The notes below the pieces were generated by a model. It was given only the letters and a program-made list of their open reading frames with translations, had not been told where the DNA came from and ran no database searches. This document shows, one piece after another, positions 28,804 through 36,459 of a stretch of DNA of 64,000 nt (its first letter is position 1; each line of letters opens with the position of its first letter). Origin of the DNA: Chromobacterium amazonense (GTDB lineage: Bacteria > Pseudomonadota > Gammaproteobacteria > Burkholderiales > Chromobacteriaceae); NCBI RefSeq assembly GCF_001855565.1, contig NZ_MKCR01000003.1, forward strand, positions 124,001 through 188,000, in the 5' to 3' direction. Position numbers and translations under genes: made by a program.

Positions 28804-28845
28804 TTGACACAAGGATTTCCGGCTTGCTATAAAGCAAGCGTTTTT
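28804..28845 (+). promoter_or_regulatory. Strong sigma70 promoter of hupB with -10 in a hairpin loop
   Basis: A consensus -35 TTGACA (28804-28809) and -10 TATAAA (28828-28833) are separated by 18 bases. The -10 is exactly the loop of an inverted repeat GCTTGC (28822-28827) and GCAAGC (28834-28839), followed by GTTTTTA. The same sequence could form a lon terminator hairpin when transcribed from upstream. Confidence 0.8.
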
Positions 28846-28887
28846 ATCCGAATTACGTAGACCGAAGAACGACGAAAGGGGACTTAC

Positions 28888-29157
28888 GTGAACAAGTCTG
28901 AACTGATTGACGCCATCGCCGCAGAGGCCGACATTTCCAAGGCTGCTGCCGCCAAGGCACTGGACGGCATGGTTGCTGCCGTTACCGATGCCTTGAAGAA
29001 GGGCGATACCGTGACTCTGGTGGGCTTTGGCACCTTCTATGTGGGCGAGCGCGCCGAGCGCAGCGGCCGCAATCCGAAGACCGGCGAAACCATCAAGATC
29101 CCGGCTGCACGTTCTCCGAAGTTTCGTGCTGGCAAGGCACTGAAAGACGCGCTATAA
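28888..29157 (+). CDS. hupB: DNA-binding protein HU (beta type)
   Basis: An 89-residue HU protein, a nucleoid-associated homodimer or heterodimer that bends DNA without sequence specificity. The family signature [18 protein letters not shown] and the DNA-embracing arm with the [27 protein letters not shown] tail are intact. The start is a GTG at 28888 with GAAAGGGG before it. It follows lon, as in E. coli and many proteobacteria, but has its own consensus promoter at 28804. Its stop codon overlaps the -10 element of the downstream tRNA promoter. Confidence 0.96.
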   Translation: MNKSELIDAIAAEADISKAAAAKALDGMVAAVTDALKKGDTVTLVGFGTFYVGERAERSGRNPKTGETIKIPAARSPKFRAGKALKDAL

Positions 29158-29193
29158 TCGCGGCTTCGCCGTCGTCTTGAGGCGGTGGCGAAG
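29130..29193 (+). promoter_or_regulatory. tRNA operon promoter overlapping the end of hupB, with leader hairpin
   Basis: TATAAT at 29153-29158 overlaps the hupB stop codon and is followed by the GC-rich discriminator CGCGGC typical of stable-RNA promoters. TGGCAA (29130-29135) is a weak -35 at 17-bp spacing. CTTCGCC (29164-29170) and GGCGAAG (29187-29193) form a leader stem just before tRNA-Val. Confidence 0.6.
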
Positions 29194-29196
29194 TAA

Positions 29197-29272
29197 GGGC
29201 GTTTAGCTCAGTTGGTAGAGCGTCTGCCTTACAAGCAGAATGTCGGCGGTTCGACTCCGTCAACGCCCACCA
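29197..29272 (+). tRNA. tRNA-Val (anticodon UAC)
   Basis: A 76-base cloverleaf. Acceptor arms GGGCGTT and AACGCCC pair fully, the D-arm is AGCTCAGTTGGTAGAGC, the anticodon loop CTTACAA gives TAC, and the T-arm contains GGTTCGACTCC. Discriminator A and an encoded CCA end the gene. It is followed 6 bases later by tRNA-Asp. Confidence 0.97.
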
Positions 29273-29278
29273 AAGCTC

Positions 29279-29355
29279 GGAGCGGTAGTTCAGTTGGTTA
29301 GAATACCGGCCTGTCACGCCGGGGGTCGCGGGTTCGAGTCCCGTCCGCTCCGCCA
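29279..29355 (+). tRNA. tRNA-Asp (anticodon GUC)
   Basis: A 77-base cloverleaf with acceptor arms GGAGCGG and CCGCTCC, anticodon stem CCGGC with loop CTGTCAC giving GTC, the T-arm GCGGGTTCGAGTCCCGT, discriminator G and an encoded CCA. It is co-transcribed with tRNA-Val. Confidence 0.97.
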
Positions 29356-29366
29356 AATACACGAAG

Positions 29367-29402
29367 AAGGTGAACCGGTTCAGCCCGTTCACCTTTTTTT
29401 TT
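29367..29402 (+). terminator. Intrinsic terminator of the tRNA operon
   Basis: A 9-bp stem AAGGTGAAC (29367-29375) and GTTCACCTT (29387-29395) with an 11-base loop is followed by a run of T. It lies 12 bases after tRNA-Asp and 25 bases before the ppiD start. Confidence 0.93.
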
Positions 29403-29426
29403 AAGGGATGGCTAGAGCCAATTGCC

Positions 29427-31262
29427 ATGTTCGAGTTTGTCCAGAACAACAAAACCGTTATTCAAGTGATCCTGGGCGCCGTGGCCCTGACCTTCGTCGG
29501 CTTCGGCGTCAGCAGCTACACCGGCGCGACCGATGACCCTTATCTGGTCAAAGTGGGCAGCACCAAGATCTACAAGCGCGACCTCGATCGCGCGCTCGAG
29601 GGTCAAGCCAGCGATCCGGCTACCCGCCAGGCCATGCTGGAAAACATGATTCGCCGCGAACTGCTGCTGGCCGACGCGCGCGATCATGGCGGCACCATCA
29701 GCCCGGATCAGTTGCGCAAATTCATCGCGGCCATCCCCATCTTCCAGGAAAACGGCCAGTTCAGTCCGAGCCGCTATAGCGAATTCCTGAAGAGCCGCTA
29801 CCCGTCGGCCGAGGCCTTCGAGGCGGAAATCAGCCGCGACCTGCTGGTGCGCAGTCAACTGGACAGCGTTGCCGGCACCCAGTTCGTTCCCGACGTCGTC
29901 GTCAACCATGTGGCCGCTCTGCTGGGCGAAGGCCGCGAGCTGCAGGCCTTGCTGATCAAGCCGTCCGACTTCGCCGCCGAGGTGAAGACCGATGACGCCG
30001 CGATCAAGGCCTTCTACGACGCCAATGCCAAGCGCTTCCGCAGCGCCGAGCAGGTGAAGCTGGACTACGTGTTGTTGTCGCAGGACGCCGTGGCGCAGGG
30101 CATCAAGATCAGCGATGCCGACGTGCAGAAGTATTACGACCAGCACAAGGCGGACTTGGCCGGCGAACAGCGCCGCGCCTCGCACATCCTGTTGGCGGTG
30201 GATAAGAGCGCCAAGCCGGAACAGAAGGCCAAGATCAAGGCCGAGGCGGAAGCCATCCTGAAGGAAGTGCGCGCCAACCCGTCCAAGTTTGCCGAAATCG
30301 CCAAGGCCAAATCGCAGGATCCGGGTTCGGCCGAGAAGGGCGGCGACCTCGGCTTCAATGCCCGCGGCGTGATGGTCAAGCCGTTCGATGACGCGGTATT
30401 CGCCATGAAGCCGGGGCAGATCAGCGATCTGGTGGAAACCGAGTACGGCTTCCACATCATCAAGCTGGACGAGGTCAAAAGCCAGACGCTGGATCAGGTG
30501 AAGGGCGCCATCATCGACAAGCTGCAGAAGCAGAAGGCGGCCGCGCTGTTCCGCGAGCAATCCGACAAGCTGAACGAGGTTTCCTACCAGCAGGCGGATT
30601 CGCTGAAGGGCGTGGTGGACGCGTTGAAGCTGGAGGTCAAGCATTCCGGCTGGATTCAGCGCAATCAGCCCGCTCAGGACGATCTGCTGGGCAATCCCAA
30701 GCTGCTGCAGGCCGTGTTCAGCGACGACGTGCTTAAGAAGAAGCATAACAGCGAGGTGGTGGATGTCGGCGGCGGCCGTCTGGTGGTGGCGCGCGTCGCC
30801 GAACATCAGCCGGAGCGTCAGTTGCCGATATCGGAAGTCCGCGACCAGATCAAGGGCGAGTTGATCGCCCGCGACGGCGCCAAGCTGGCCGACAAGAAGG
30901 GCCAGGCCCTGCTGGCCGAGCTGAAGGCCGGCAAGAACATCGACGCGCAGCAATGGACGCCGGCGCAAACGGTGTCCCGCCGCGCGCCCAGCCTGCCGCA
31001 GGCCGATATGCGCGCCGTATTCGCGGTGGGCGCGGCCAAGCTGCCCGGCTTTGCCGGCGTGCGCCACGATACCGGCGAGTATGTGATCTATCGCGTAAAC
31101 AAGGTGATTGCCGCGCCGGCTATCAGCGATGCCGAGCGCGCCCAGCTGGGCGGCCAGCTGGGCCAGGTCAGCGCCGATGGTCAACTGGGCGCTTATTTGA
31201 AGACCCTGCGCGAGAAGTATCCGGTCACTGCTGGCAAGCAGTCGCTGAGCGACAGCAACTGA
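29427..31262 (+). CDS. ppiD: Periplasmic chaperone and parvulin-type isomerase PpiD
   Basis: A 611-residue inner-membrane-anchored protein of the SurA_N_3/PpiD family. One N-terminal membrane helix (about residues 15-35, [19 protein letters not shown]) is followed by a SurA-like chaperone domain and a parvulin domain (about 249-350: [14 protein letters not shown] to [12 protein letters not shown]). It assists folding of proteins leaving the Sec translocon. The start at 29427 (MFEFVQNNK) is the conserved N-terminus; the longer frame would overlap the tRNA terminator. Following lon-hupB, it keeps the E. coli order lon-hupB-ppiD. Its terminator is split by a small mobile element. Confidence 0.95.
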   Translation: MFEFVQNNKTVIQVILGAVALTFVGFGVSSYTGATDDPYLVKVGSTKIYKRDLDRALEGQASDPATRQAMLENMIRRELLLADARDHGGTISPDQLRKFIAAIPIFQENGQFSPSRYSEFLKSRYPSAEAFEAEISRDLLVRSQLDSVAGTQFVPDVVVNHVAALLGEGRELQALLIKPSDFAAEVKTDDAAIKAFYDANAKRFRSAEQVKLDYVLLSQDAVAQGIKISDADVQKYYDQHKADLAGEQRRASHILLAVDKSAKPEQKAKIKAEAEAILKEVRANPSKFAEIAKAKSQDPGSAEKGGDLGFNARGVMVKPFDDAVFAMKPGQISDLVETEYGFHIIKLDEVKSQTLDQVKGAIIDKLQKQKAAALFREQSDKLNEVSYQQADSLKGVVDALKLEVKHSGWIQRNQPAQDDLLGNPKLLQAVFSDDVLKKKHNSEVVDVGGGRLVVARVAEHQPERQLPISEVRDQIKGELIARDGAKLADKKGQALLAELKAGKNIDAQQWTPAQTVSRRAPSLPQADMRAVFAVGAAKLPGFAGVRHDTGEYVIYRVNKVIAAPAISDAERAQLGGQLGQVSADGQLGAYLKTLREKYPVTAGKQSLSDSN

Positions 31263-31286
31263 CCGCACTTTGCAAGCAGTAAGCCC

Positions 31287-31432
31287 CGCTTCCGGCGGTA
31301 ATGCCGTTCACTTAAGAGAAAAGCACCGTCTCCATGCATGGGAAGCGGTGCTTTTTTTGTGGATTCCTGTGCTCTCAAGGCCAGAAAAGTCGCCCGAAAA
31401 TCCTTAAGTGAACGGCATTACGCTTCCGGCGG
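31287..31432. mobile_element. IS4-type MITE (122 bp) with 12-bp target-site duplication
   Basis: The element (31299-31420) is bounded by perfect 18-bp inverted repeats, TAATGCCGTTCACTTAAG at 31299-31316 and its complement at 31403-31420. They are flanked by a 12-bp direct repeat CGCTTCCGGCGG at 31287-31298 and 31421-31432. The repeat ends resemble the terminal repeats I recall for E. coli IS4 (TAATGCCGATCAGTTAAG), and IS4 makes 11-13 bp duplications. No transposase is encoded, so movement would need a full-length relative elsewhere in the genome. Confidence 0.88.
31321..31357 (+). terminator. Intrinsic terminator carried inside the MITE
   Basis: AAGCACCG (31321-31328) and CGGTGCTT (31346-31353) form an 8-bp stem followed by TTTT; the loop holds the palindrome CCATGCATGG. 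It may now replace the disrupted ppiD terminator on the plus strand. Confidence 0.85.
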
Positions 31433-31439
31433 GGCTTTT

Positions 31440-32369
31440 TTATTTCCAGAACGAAGGCGGGCGGCTCAGGCCGGCCGCAGTCGCTTCGGCGCGCAGCGCT
31501 TCCAGCAGCAGCCTGGCCTTGCGCGGCATGTTGCGGCTGGCGAAGACGGCGTGCATCTGCGGATCGTCGCCCTGGCTTGAGACGATGCGGAAGGCCGGGC
31601 AGAGCCGGATGAGCTCGCCGCGCGCCACCAGCGGCTCGGCCAGCCAGTCGCCGAGCCGGGCAATGCCCAGGCCTCCGCGCGCGGCGTCCAGCACGCCATT
31701 GCCGGAATTGCTGCGGTGCCAGGCGTTGAGGTTCAGGCTGACCGTTTCATCGCCGCAGACAAAATTCCACGCCTTGAGCACGCGCGGCGCGCTGTGCATC
31801 AGCACCCGGTGTTGCGGCAGCTCGCGCGGGTGGCTGGGCGCGCCGTGACGCGCAATATATTCCGGACTGGCATAAAGATGGCGCCGGTAGCGCCATAGCG
31901 GATAGCCGATCAACTCGCTGGCCGCAGGGAAGGCGCCGCGTATGGAAAAATCCAATTTGTCGCGTATCGGCTCCAGTATCGCGTCGCTGTACAGCACTTC
32001 GAAGCGCAGGCCGGGGTGCGCTTCGGCCAGCTTGGCCAGCGTGCGCGGCAATATCTCGCGGCCCAGCGATTCCGGCGCGGAGAATCGCAGCAGGCCGCGC
32101 GGCGAGCTGGCCTGCTGGCTCAGCTCCTCCTCCGCCTGCCGCTGCAGGTCCAGCATCTGCCGCGCCAGCGGGTAATACGCTTCGCCGGCCATGGTCAGCT
32201 CCACCAGCTTGCTTGAGCGAGCCAGCAGCATAGTTCCCAGCTCATCTTCCAGGGTTTGCAGCGCGCGCGTGGCGCTGCTGGGAGACGTGCCCAGCCGGCG
32301 CGCGGCGGCGACGAAACTTTTCTCTTCCACCACGGCGCAGAAAACCCGCAAATTCCATAGCGTTCTCAT
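31440..32369 (-). CDS. LysR-family transcriptional regulator
   Basis: A 309-residue LysR-type regulator of the CrgA/DhcR-like group. The HTH is at residues 1-60 (NLRVFCAVVEEKSFVAAARRLGTSPSSATRALQTLEDELGT) and the effector domain at about 90-295 (RGLLRFSAPESLGREILPRTLAKLAEAHPGLRFEV). Start at 32369 (MRTLWNLRVF), since the longer frame overlaps its own operator. It is divergent from the TauE/SafE exporter gene, with a perfect 19-base dyad between them, so that exporter is its likely target. Confidence 0.9.
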   Translation of the reverse strand: MRTLWNLRVFCAVVEEKSFVAAARRLGTSPSSATRALQTLEDELGTMLLARSSKLVELTMAGEAYYPLARQMLDLQRQAEEELSQQASSPRGLLRFSAPESLGREILPRTLAKLAEAHPGLRFEVLYSDAILEPIRDKLDFSIRGAFPAASELIGYPLWRYRRHLYASPEYIARHGAPSHPRELPQHRVLMHSAPRVLKAWNFVCGDETVSLNLNAWHRSNSGNGVLDAARGGLGIARLGDWLAEPLVARGELIRLCPAFRIVSSQGDDPQMHAVFASRNMPRKARLLLEALRAEATAAGLSRPPSFWK

Positions 32370-32391
32370 GGCGATCTCAAGTTTGCGATTA

Positions 32392-32410
32392 TTGCAATAT
32401 TGTATTGCAA
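32392..32410. promoter_or_regulatory. Perfect dyad operator between LysR and TauE/SafE genes
   Basis: TTGCAATA (32392-32399), spacer TTG and TATTGCAA (32403-32410) form a perfect 19-base inverted repeat with the T-N11-A LysR box shape. It lies 22 bases before the LysR ATG and about 50 bases before the exporter ATG. Confidence 0.72.
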
Positions 32411-32458
32411 GCATGAGGAAATTGTCGGGAGTAGAATGGGCGCCAAGGAGAAATGACG

Positions 32459-33223
32459 ATGTTGTTGAGCTTGAGTTTTTTGTGCGTGGTCGCCTTTTTC
32501 GCCGGCCTGGTCGATGCCGCGGTGGGCGGCGGGGGCTTGATCCAGATTCCTGGTCTGTTCAGCGCCTTGCCGAATGCGGCGCCAGCCACGATTTTCGGCA
32601 CCAACAAGCTGGCCTCGGCGGTCGGCACGCTGTCGGCGGCGCGGTCTTACCTGCGGCGAGTCCGCCTGCCTTGGAACCTGGTGTTGCCGGCGGCGGCCGC
32701 CGCCTTTGTGTTTGCCTTCGCCGGGGCCCAGGTGGTGACGCTGATACCGAAGGACATCATCCGTCCGCTGGTGCTGGCGCTGTTGCTGATCATGGCTGTT
32801 TACACGCTGTGGAAGAAGGATTTTGGCAAATTGCACAAGCCGGTGGCCATCGGTCGGCGCGAGATGCTGGTCGGCATGGTCATAGGCGGCGCCATCGGCT
32901 TCTACGACGGCCTGTTCGGCCCCGGCACCGGCAGCTTCCTGATGTTTCTGTTCATCCGCTTCTTCGCCTTCGATTTTCTGCATGCGTCGGCCGCGGCCAA
33001 GGTGGTCAACCTGACCACCAATGTGGCGGCGCTGCTTTCGTTCGCCATCGGCGGCCATATCCTGTTCGCTTACGCTCTGCCGATGGCCGCCGCGAATATG
33101 GCCGGAGCCGTGGTGGGCACCCGCCTGGCCATGAAGAAGGGGGCCGGTTTCGTCCGCATCCTGTTCCTGGTGCTGACCAGCGTGCTGATCTGCAAGCTGG
33201 CCTGGGACATTTTGCACGGCTGA
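32459..33223 (+). CDS. TauE/SafE (TSUP) family anion exporter
   Basis: A 254-residue inner-membrane protein with about eight helices. The N-terminal FFAGLVDAAVGGGGLIQIPGL and the repeat MVIGGAIGFYDGLFGPGTGSFLMFLFIR are the two GGGG/GPGTG motifs of the TSUP family, whose members export sulfite, sulfoacetate or other organosulfur anions. Two ATGs are possible; I choose 32459 because AAGGAG (32445-32450) is only 2 bases from the ATG at 32453 but 8 bases from this one. It is likely controlled by the divergent LysR protein. Confidence 0.88.
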   Translation: MLLSLSFLCVVAFFAGLVDAAVGGGGLIQIPGLFSALPNAAPATIFGTNKLASAVGTLSAARSYLRRVRLPWNLVLPAAAAAFVFAFAGAQVVTLIPKDIIRPLVLALLLIMAVYTLWKKDFGKLHKPVAIGRREMLVGMVIGGAIGFYDGLFGPGTGSFLMFLFIRFFAFDFLHASAAAKVVNLTTNVAALLSFAIGGHILFAYALPMAAANMAGAVVGTRLAMKKGAGFVRILFLVLTSVLICKLAWDILHG

Positions 33224-33295
33224 CGGCATAAAACGGCGCGTCAAGGCGCTCGCGGTTTTGAACTATGGCGGGCGCTCCTTTATCATGTAGTCTCA

Positions 33296-33610
33296 ATGAC
33301 TACGCCACGGCCGCACTCCATGCATCCATCCCGTTGTCCGCCGCCTGCCGCGGCGCAGGAGTTGCTGCAGCTGCCCAATGTCGGCGCGCGTACCGCCGCC
33401 GACCTGCGGCGGCTCGGCATCCAGACGCCGGCCGACCTGCTCGGGCGCGACCCTTACCAAATGTACCTGCAGTTGTGCGACGCCACAGGCCAGCGCCAGG
33501 ATCCTTGCGTGCTCGATGTGCTGATTTCGCTGAGCCACTACATGGCAACCGGCGATGCGCGCAGCTGGTGGAGCTTCACGGCGGAACGCAAGCAAAAATG
33601 GCGGCTATGA
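33296..33610 (+). CDS. Cdd1-like helix-hairpin-helix protein
   Basis: A 104-residue protein containing a helix-hairpin-helix segment, ELLQLPNVGARTAADLRRLGIQTPADLLGRDP (about residues 22-53), then YQMYLQLCDATGQRQDPCVLDVLISLSHYM, the pattern of the Cdd1 or pathogenicity-locus family of HhH proteins. HhH motifs bind the DNA backbone non-specifically; the function of this family is not established. The start could be 33296 or the in-frame ATG at 33320. Its stop overlaps the beginning of the first pqiA-like gene, so it is the first gene of the pqi operon. Confidence 0.75.
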   Translation: MTTPRPHSMHPSRCPPPAAAQELLQLPNVGARTAADLRRLGIQTPADLLGRDPYQMYLQLCDATGQRQDPCVLDVLISLSHYMATGDARSWWSFTAERKQKWRL

Positions 33611-34233
33611 TTCCTCGCGCGCCGCGCCTGACCGCATGTCACGATTGCGATCTGCTGCTCCGGCTGCCGCCTGCCGGGGAGGGGCGCGCCACCATACGCT
33701 GCCCGCGCTGCGGCGCGGCTTTGTACGAGCAGGGCACGGATGCGCCGTCCACCTCTTGCGCCTTGCTGCTGGCCGGCGTGGTGGCGTTTGCCATCGCTAA
33801 CTGCTATCCGGTGCTGATGCTGGAGGTGGCCGGCAACCGCAACGCGGCCACGCTATGGCAAACCGCGCTGGCGCTGCACGGGCAGAACATGCCGGAGGTG
33901 GCATTGCTGGTGCTGTTCACCGGCATCGTCATGCCGGCCCTGGCCCTGTGCAGCATGCTGTACCTGCAGCTTCCCTTGCTGCTGGGCAAGGCGCCGCCGG
34001 GCTTCGCCGTCATCATGCGCTTGTACGGCATGGCGCGTCCCTGGTGCATGGTGGAGGTCTTTTTGTTGGGGGTGCTGGTTTCGCTGGTCAAACTGGTGCA
34101 TTTGGCCAATGTGCATCCCGGCATAGGCCTGTGGGCCTTCTTCGGCCTGATCGTATTGATGACGGCCAGCGCCGTCCGTTTTCGTCCCTATCGCTTATGG
34201 GAGCGTTATCAGGCATGCGCCGCTACGGAGTGA
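33598..34233 (+). CDS. PqiA-like membrane protein, first half
   Basis: A 211-residue protein with an N-terminal zinc ribbon (CHDCDLLLR and CPRCGAALYE) and four predicted membrane helices, corresponding to one half of E. coli PqiA/YebS, which are two-domain proteins of about 420 residues. PqiA is thought to work with the PqiB tunnel in lipid transport between the inner and outer membranes. The ATG at 33598 overlaps the preceding HhH gene; another ATG at 33607 forms a 4-base ATGA overlap with its stop. The next gene encodes the second half and overlaps this one by 19 bases. Confidence 0.88.
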   Translation: MAAMIPRAPRLTACHDCDLLLRLPPAGEGRATIRCPRCGAALYEQGTDAPSTSCALLLAGVVAFAIANCYPVLMLEVAGNRNAATLWQTALALHGQNMPEVALLVLFTGIVMPALALCSMLYLQLPLLLGKAPPGFAVIMRLYGMARPWCMVEVFLLGVLVSLVKLVHLANVHPGIGLWAFFGLIVLMTASAVRFRPYRLWERYQACAATE

Positions 34234-34850
34234 ACAGCGCGGCCGAGCGCAATCTCTGCCTGTGCCATGGCTGCGGTCTGTTGTGCCGGGTCAAGCCGGG
34301 GCAGGACAGCGCCTGTCCGCGCTGCGGCGCGCCGCTGCATCTGCGCCGTCCTTCTGCCTTGCAGCGTTGCTGGGCCTTGCTGCTGGCGGCGATGATTTGC
34401 TATCTGCCGGCCAATCTCTTGCCCATCATGGAAACCACGGCGCTGACCGGCGTGCAGCGCGACACCATCATGAGCGGCGTGGTTTACTTGTGGAACAACG
34501 ACTCCTGGCCGTTGGCGCTGGTGGTGTTCACCGCCAGCGTGCTGGTGCCCCTGCTGAAGATTTTGGCGCTGCTGCTGCTGCTGTGCAGCGTGCAATGGCG
34601 CTGGCGCTGGGCGCCGCGTCAGCGCACCCTGCTGTATCGCATGATCGAGCTGATCGGCCCCTGGTCGATGTTGGATATTTTTGTGGTGGCGCTGATGGTG
34701 GCGCTGGTGCAATGGCAGTCGCTGGCCAGCATCAAGGCCGGGCCGGGGGCGATCGCCTTCGGCGCGGTGGTGGTGCTGACCATGCTGGCGGCGATGAGTT
34801 TCGACCCCAGAATGATCTGGGATCCGATAGAGGAATACGATGAGCAGTGA
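34215..34850 (+). CDS. pqiA: PqiA-like membrane protein, second half
   Basis: A 211-residue protein with its own zinc ribbon (CHGCGLLCR and CPRCGAPL) and four membrane helices, with the family motif MIELIGPWSMLDIFVVALMVALVQ. It corresponds to the second half of PqiA. It begins inside the end of the first-half gene (19-base overlap) and overlaps the pqiB start by 11 bases, so translation of the three is probably coupled. Both halves have intact starts and motifs, so this is a split gene, not a broken one. Confidence 0.88.
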   Translation: MRRYGVNSAAERNLCLCHGCGLLCRVKPGQDSACPRCGAPLHLRRPSALQRCWALLLAAMICYLPANLLPIMETTALTGVQRDTIMSGVVYLWNNDSWPLALVVFTASVLVPLLKILALLLLLCSVQWRWRWAPRQRTLLYRMIELIGPWSMLDIFVVALMVALVQWQSLASIKAGPGAIAFGAVVVLTMLAAMSFDPRMIWDPIEEYDEQ

Positions 34851-36459
34851 CAATCCGCAAAACCTTCCCGAGCCGGAACTGCCGCAGGCGGTGCCGGTCA
34901 AGCGACATCGCTGGGCGCCGTCGCTGATCTGGCTCATTCCCGTGGTGGCGGCGCTGATAGGCGGCTGGCTGGCGGTGCACGCCATCCTGTCGCGCGGCCC
35001 GACCATCACCATCTCTTTCCAGAACGCCGAAGGCATAGAAGCCGGCAAGACCCGCATCAAATACAAGGATGTCGAAATCGGCGAGGTGACGTCGGTCAAA
35101 CTCAGCCCGAACCGGCAGGCTATCGTCGCCACGGCGCAGTTGAGCAAGGAGGCGGCCGACTATCTGGCTGAAGACAGCCGCTTCTGGGTGGTGCGGCCGC
35201 GGATATCCGGCGGCAGCGTATCCGGCCTTGGCACGGTGCTGTCCGGCTCCTATATCGGCATGGACATCGGCAAGAGTGCGGTGCGCAAAAACGAATTTGT
35301 CGGGCTGGAAACGCCGCCTATCATCAATGCCGATTTGCCGGGGCAAGCCTTCTATCTGCGCGCCGACAATCTGGGGTCGCTCAACACCGGCTCGCCGGTG
35401 TATTTCCGCCGCGTGCCGGTGGGCCAGGTGGTGGGGTATGAGCTGGACCCTAAGGGCGGCTTCGTCCGAGTCGGTATTTTCGTCAACGCGCCATATGACC
35501 GCTTCGTTACCGCCAACAGCCGCTTCTGGCACGCCAGCGGCGTAGATGTGTCGATCAGCGCCAATGGCTTGAACGTCAGCACCCAGTCGCTGGCGGCCAT
35601 CGCGCTGGGCGGCATCGCTTTTGAAACGCCGCTGGCTGACAATGGCGGCGTGCCTTTGTCCGACCGCAATTTCATCCTGCACGATAGCCGGGAAAAAGCG
35701 CTGCAAAACCCGGATCGCGAAATGCAGCCGTTCCGCCTGCGCTTCCATCAATCGCTGCGCGGCCTCAGCGTGGGCGCGCCGGTCGACTTCCGCGGCATCA
35801 CCATAGGCGAAGTCACCGCCATCGGCGTCGAATACATGCGAGAGCGCAAGGACTTCGACATGACGGTTGACATCCGCATCTATCCGAGCCGGCTGGATAG
35901 CCTGTCGCACGGGGGCCGGGTGTCCGGCAAGCTGTCACCGCAGCAACTGGTGGCCAATGGCGTGCGCGCTCAACTGCGCTCGGGCAATCTGATCACCGGC
36001 CAGCTGTACGTGGCGCTGGACTTCTTCCGCGACGCGCCGCCGGCCCAGCTGGTGGTGCGGAGGGGCGTGGCCGAGCTGCCCACCATTCCTGGAGACCTGG
36101 ACGAGCTGCAGCGCGTGTTGCAACGCATTGTCAAGAAGATAGACGCGGTGCCGTTCGACAGCATCGGCAAGGAGACGGAAGCGTCGCTGAAAGCCATGCG
36201 GCAAACCTTGGACAGCGTGAAGAAGCTGAGCGAAGGGGCGAATAACGAAACCCTGCCGCAGTTGAACAAGACGCTGCAACAGCTGCAGCAGACGCTGGAC
36301 GCCACGCAGAAGACCATGAAGGCCGACTCGCCGCTGCAGCAGGACGTGCGCTCCGCCGCGCAGGAAGTCAAGGAAACGGCGCGCAGCTTCCGCGCGCTGG
36401 CCGATTATCTGGATCGCCATCCCGAGGCACTGGTGCGCGGCAAGGAGGCGCAGCCATGA
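34840..36459 (+). CDS. pqiB: PqiB, MCE-domain lipid-transport tunnel protein
   Basis: A 539-residue protein: cytoplasmic N-terminus, one membrane helix (about 28-48, APSLIWLIPVVAALIGGWLAV), then three MCE (MlaD-type) domains (about 53-145, 165-225, 285-380) and a long C-terminal helix (about 430-525) with heptad-like leucines and glutamines. In E. coli PqiB hexamers stack into a periplasmic needle bridging to the outer membrane. Overlaps of 11 bases with pqiA and 4 bases with pqiC show one transcript. Confidence 0.95.
   Translation: MSSDNPQNLPEPELPQAVPVKRHRWAPSLIWLIPVVAALIGGWLAVHAILSRGPTITISFQNAEGIEAGKTRIKYKDVEIGEVTSVKLSPNRQAIVATAQLSKEAADYLAEDSRFWVVRPRISGGSVSGLGTVLSGSYIGMDIGKSAVRKNEFVGLETPPIINADLPGQAFYLRADNLGSLNTGSPVYFRRVPVGQVVGYELDPKGGFVRVGIFVNAPYDRFVTANSRFWHASGVDVSISANGLNVSTQSLAAIALGGIAFETPLADNGGVPLSDRNFILHDSREKALQNPDREMQPFRLRFHQSLRGLSVGAPVDFRGITIGEVTAIGVEYMRERKDFDMTVDIRIYPSRLDSLSHGGRVSGKLSPQQLVANGVRAQLRSGNLITGQLYVALDFFRDAPPAQLVVRRGVAELPTIPGDLDELQRVLQRIVKKIDAVPFDSIGKETEASLKAMRQTLDSVKKLSEGANNETLPQLNKTLQQLQQTLDATQKTMKADSPLQQDVRSAAQEVKETARSFRALADYLDRHPEALVRGKEAQP

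Larger units (their letters stand above)
31281..31440 (+). terminator. ppiD/LysR terminator interrupted by a mobile element
   Basis: If the element at 31299-31420 and one copy of the 12-base repeat are removed, the two flanks rejoin as AAGCCCCGC-TTCCG-GCGGGGCTT followed by TTTTT: a perfect 9-bp intrinsic terminator. It now exists as two halves about 140 bases apart. The right half abuts the stop codon of the convergent LysR gene. Confidence 0.85.

Noticed and set aside
31299-31420. The inverted-repeat region as a simple tandem of terminators or a small RNA gene
   Set aside because: The 12-bp direct repeats outside perfect 18-bp inverted ends, and the restored terminator when it is removed, are better explained by insertion of a mobile element.
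33598-34850. A frameshifted, broken pqiA gene
   Set aside because: Both halves have independent starts, zinc ribbons and full sets of helices, and overlap by 19 bases in an operon full of overlaps; a natural split fits better.
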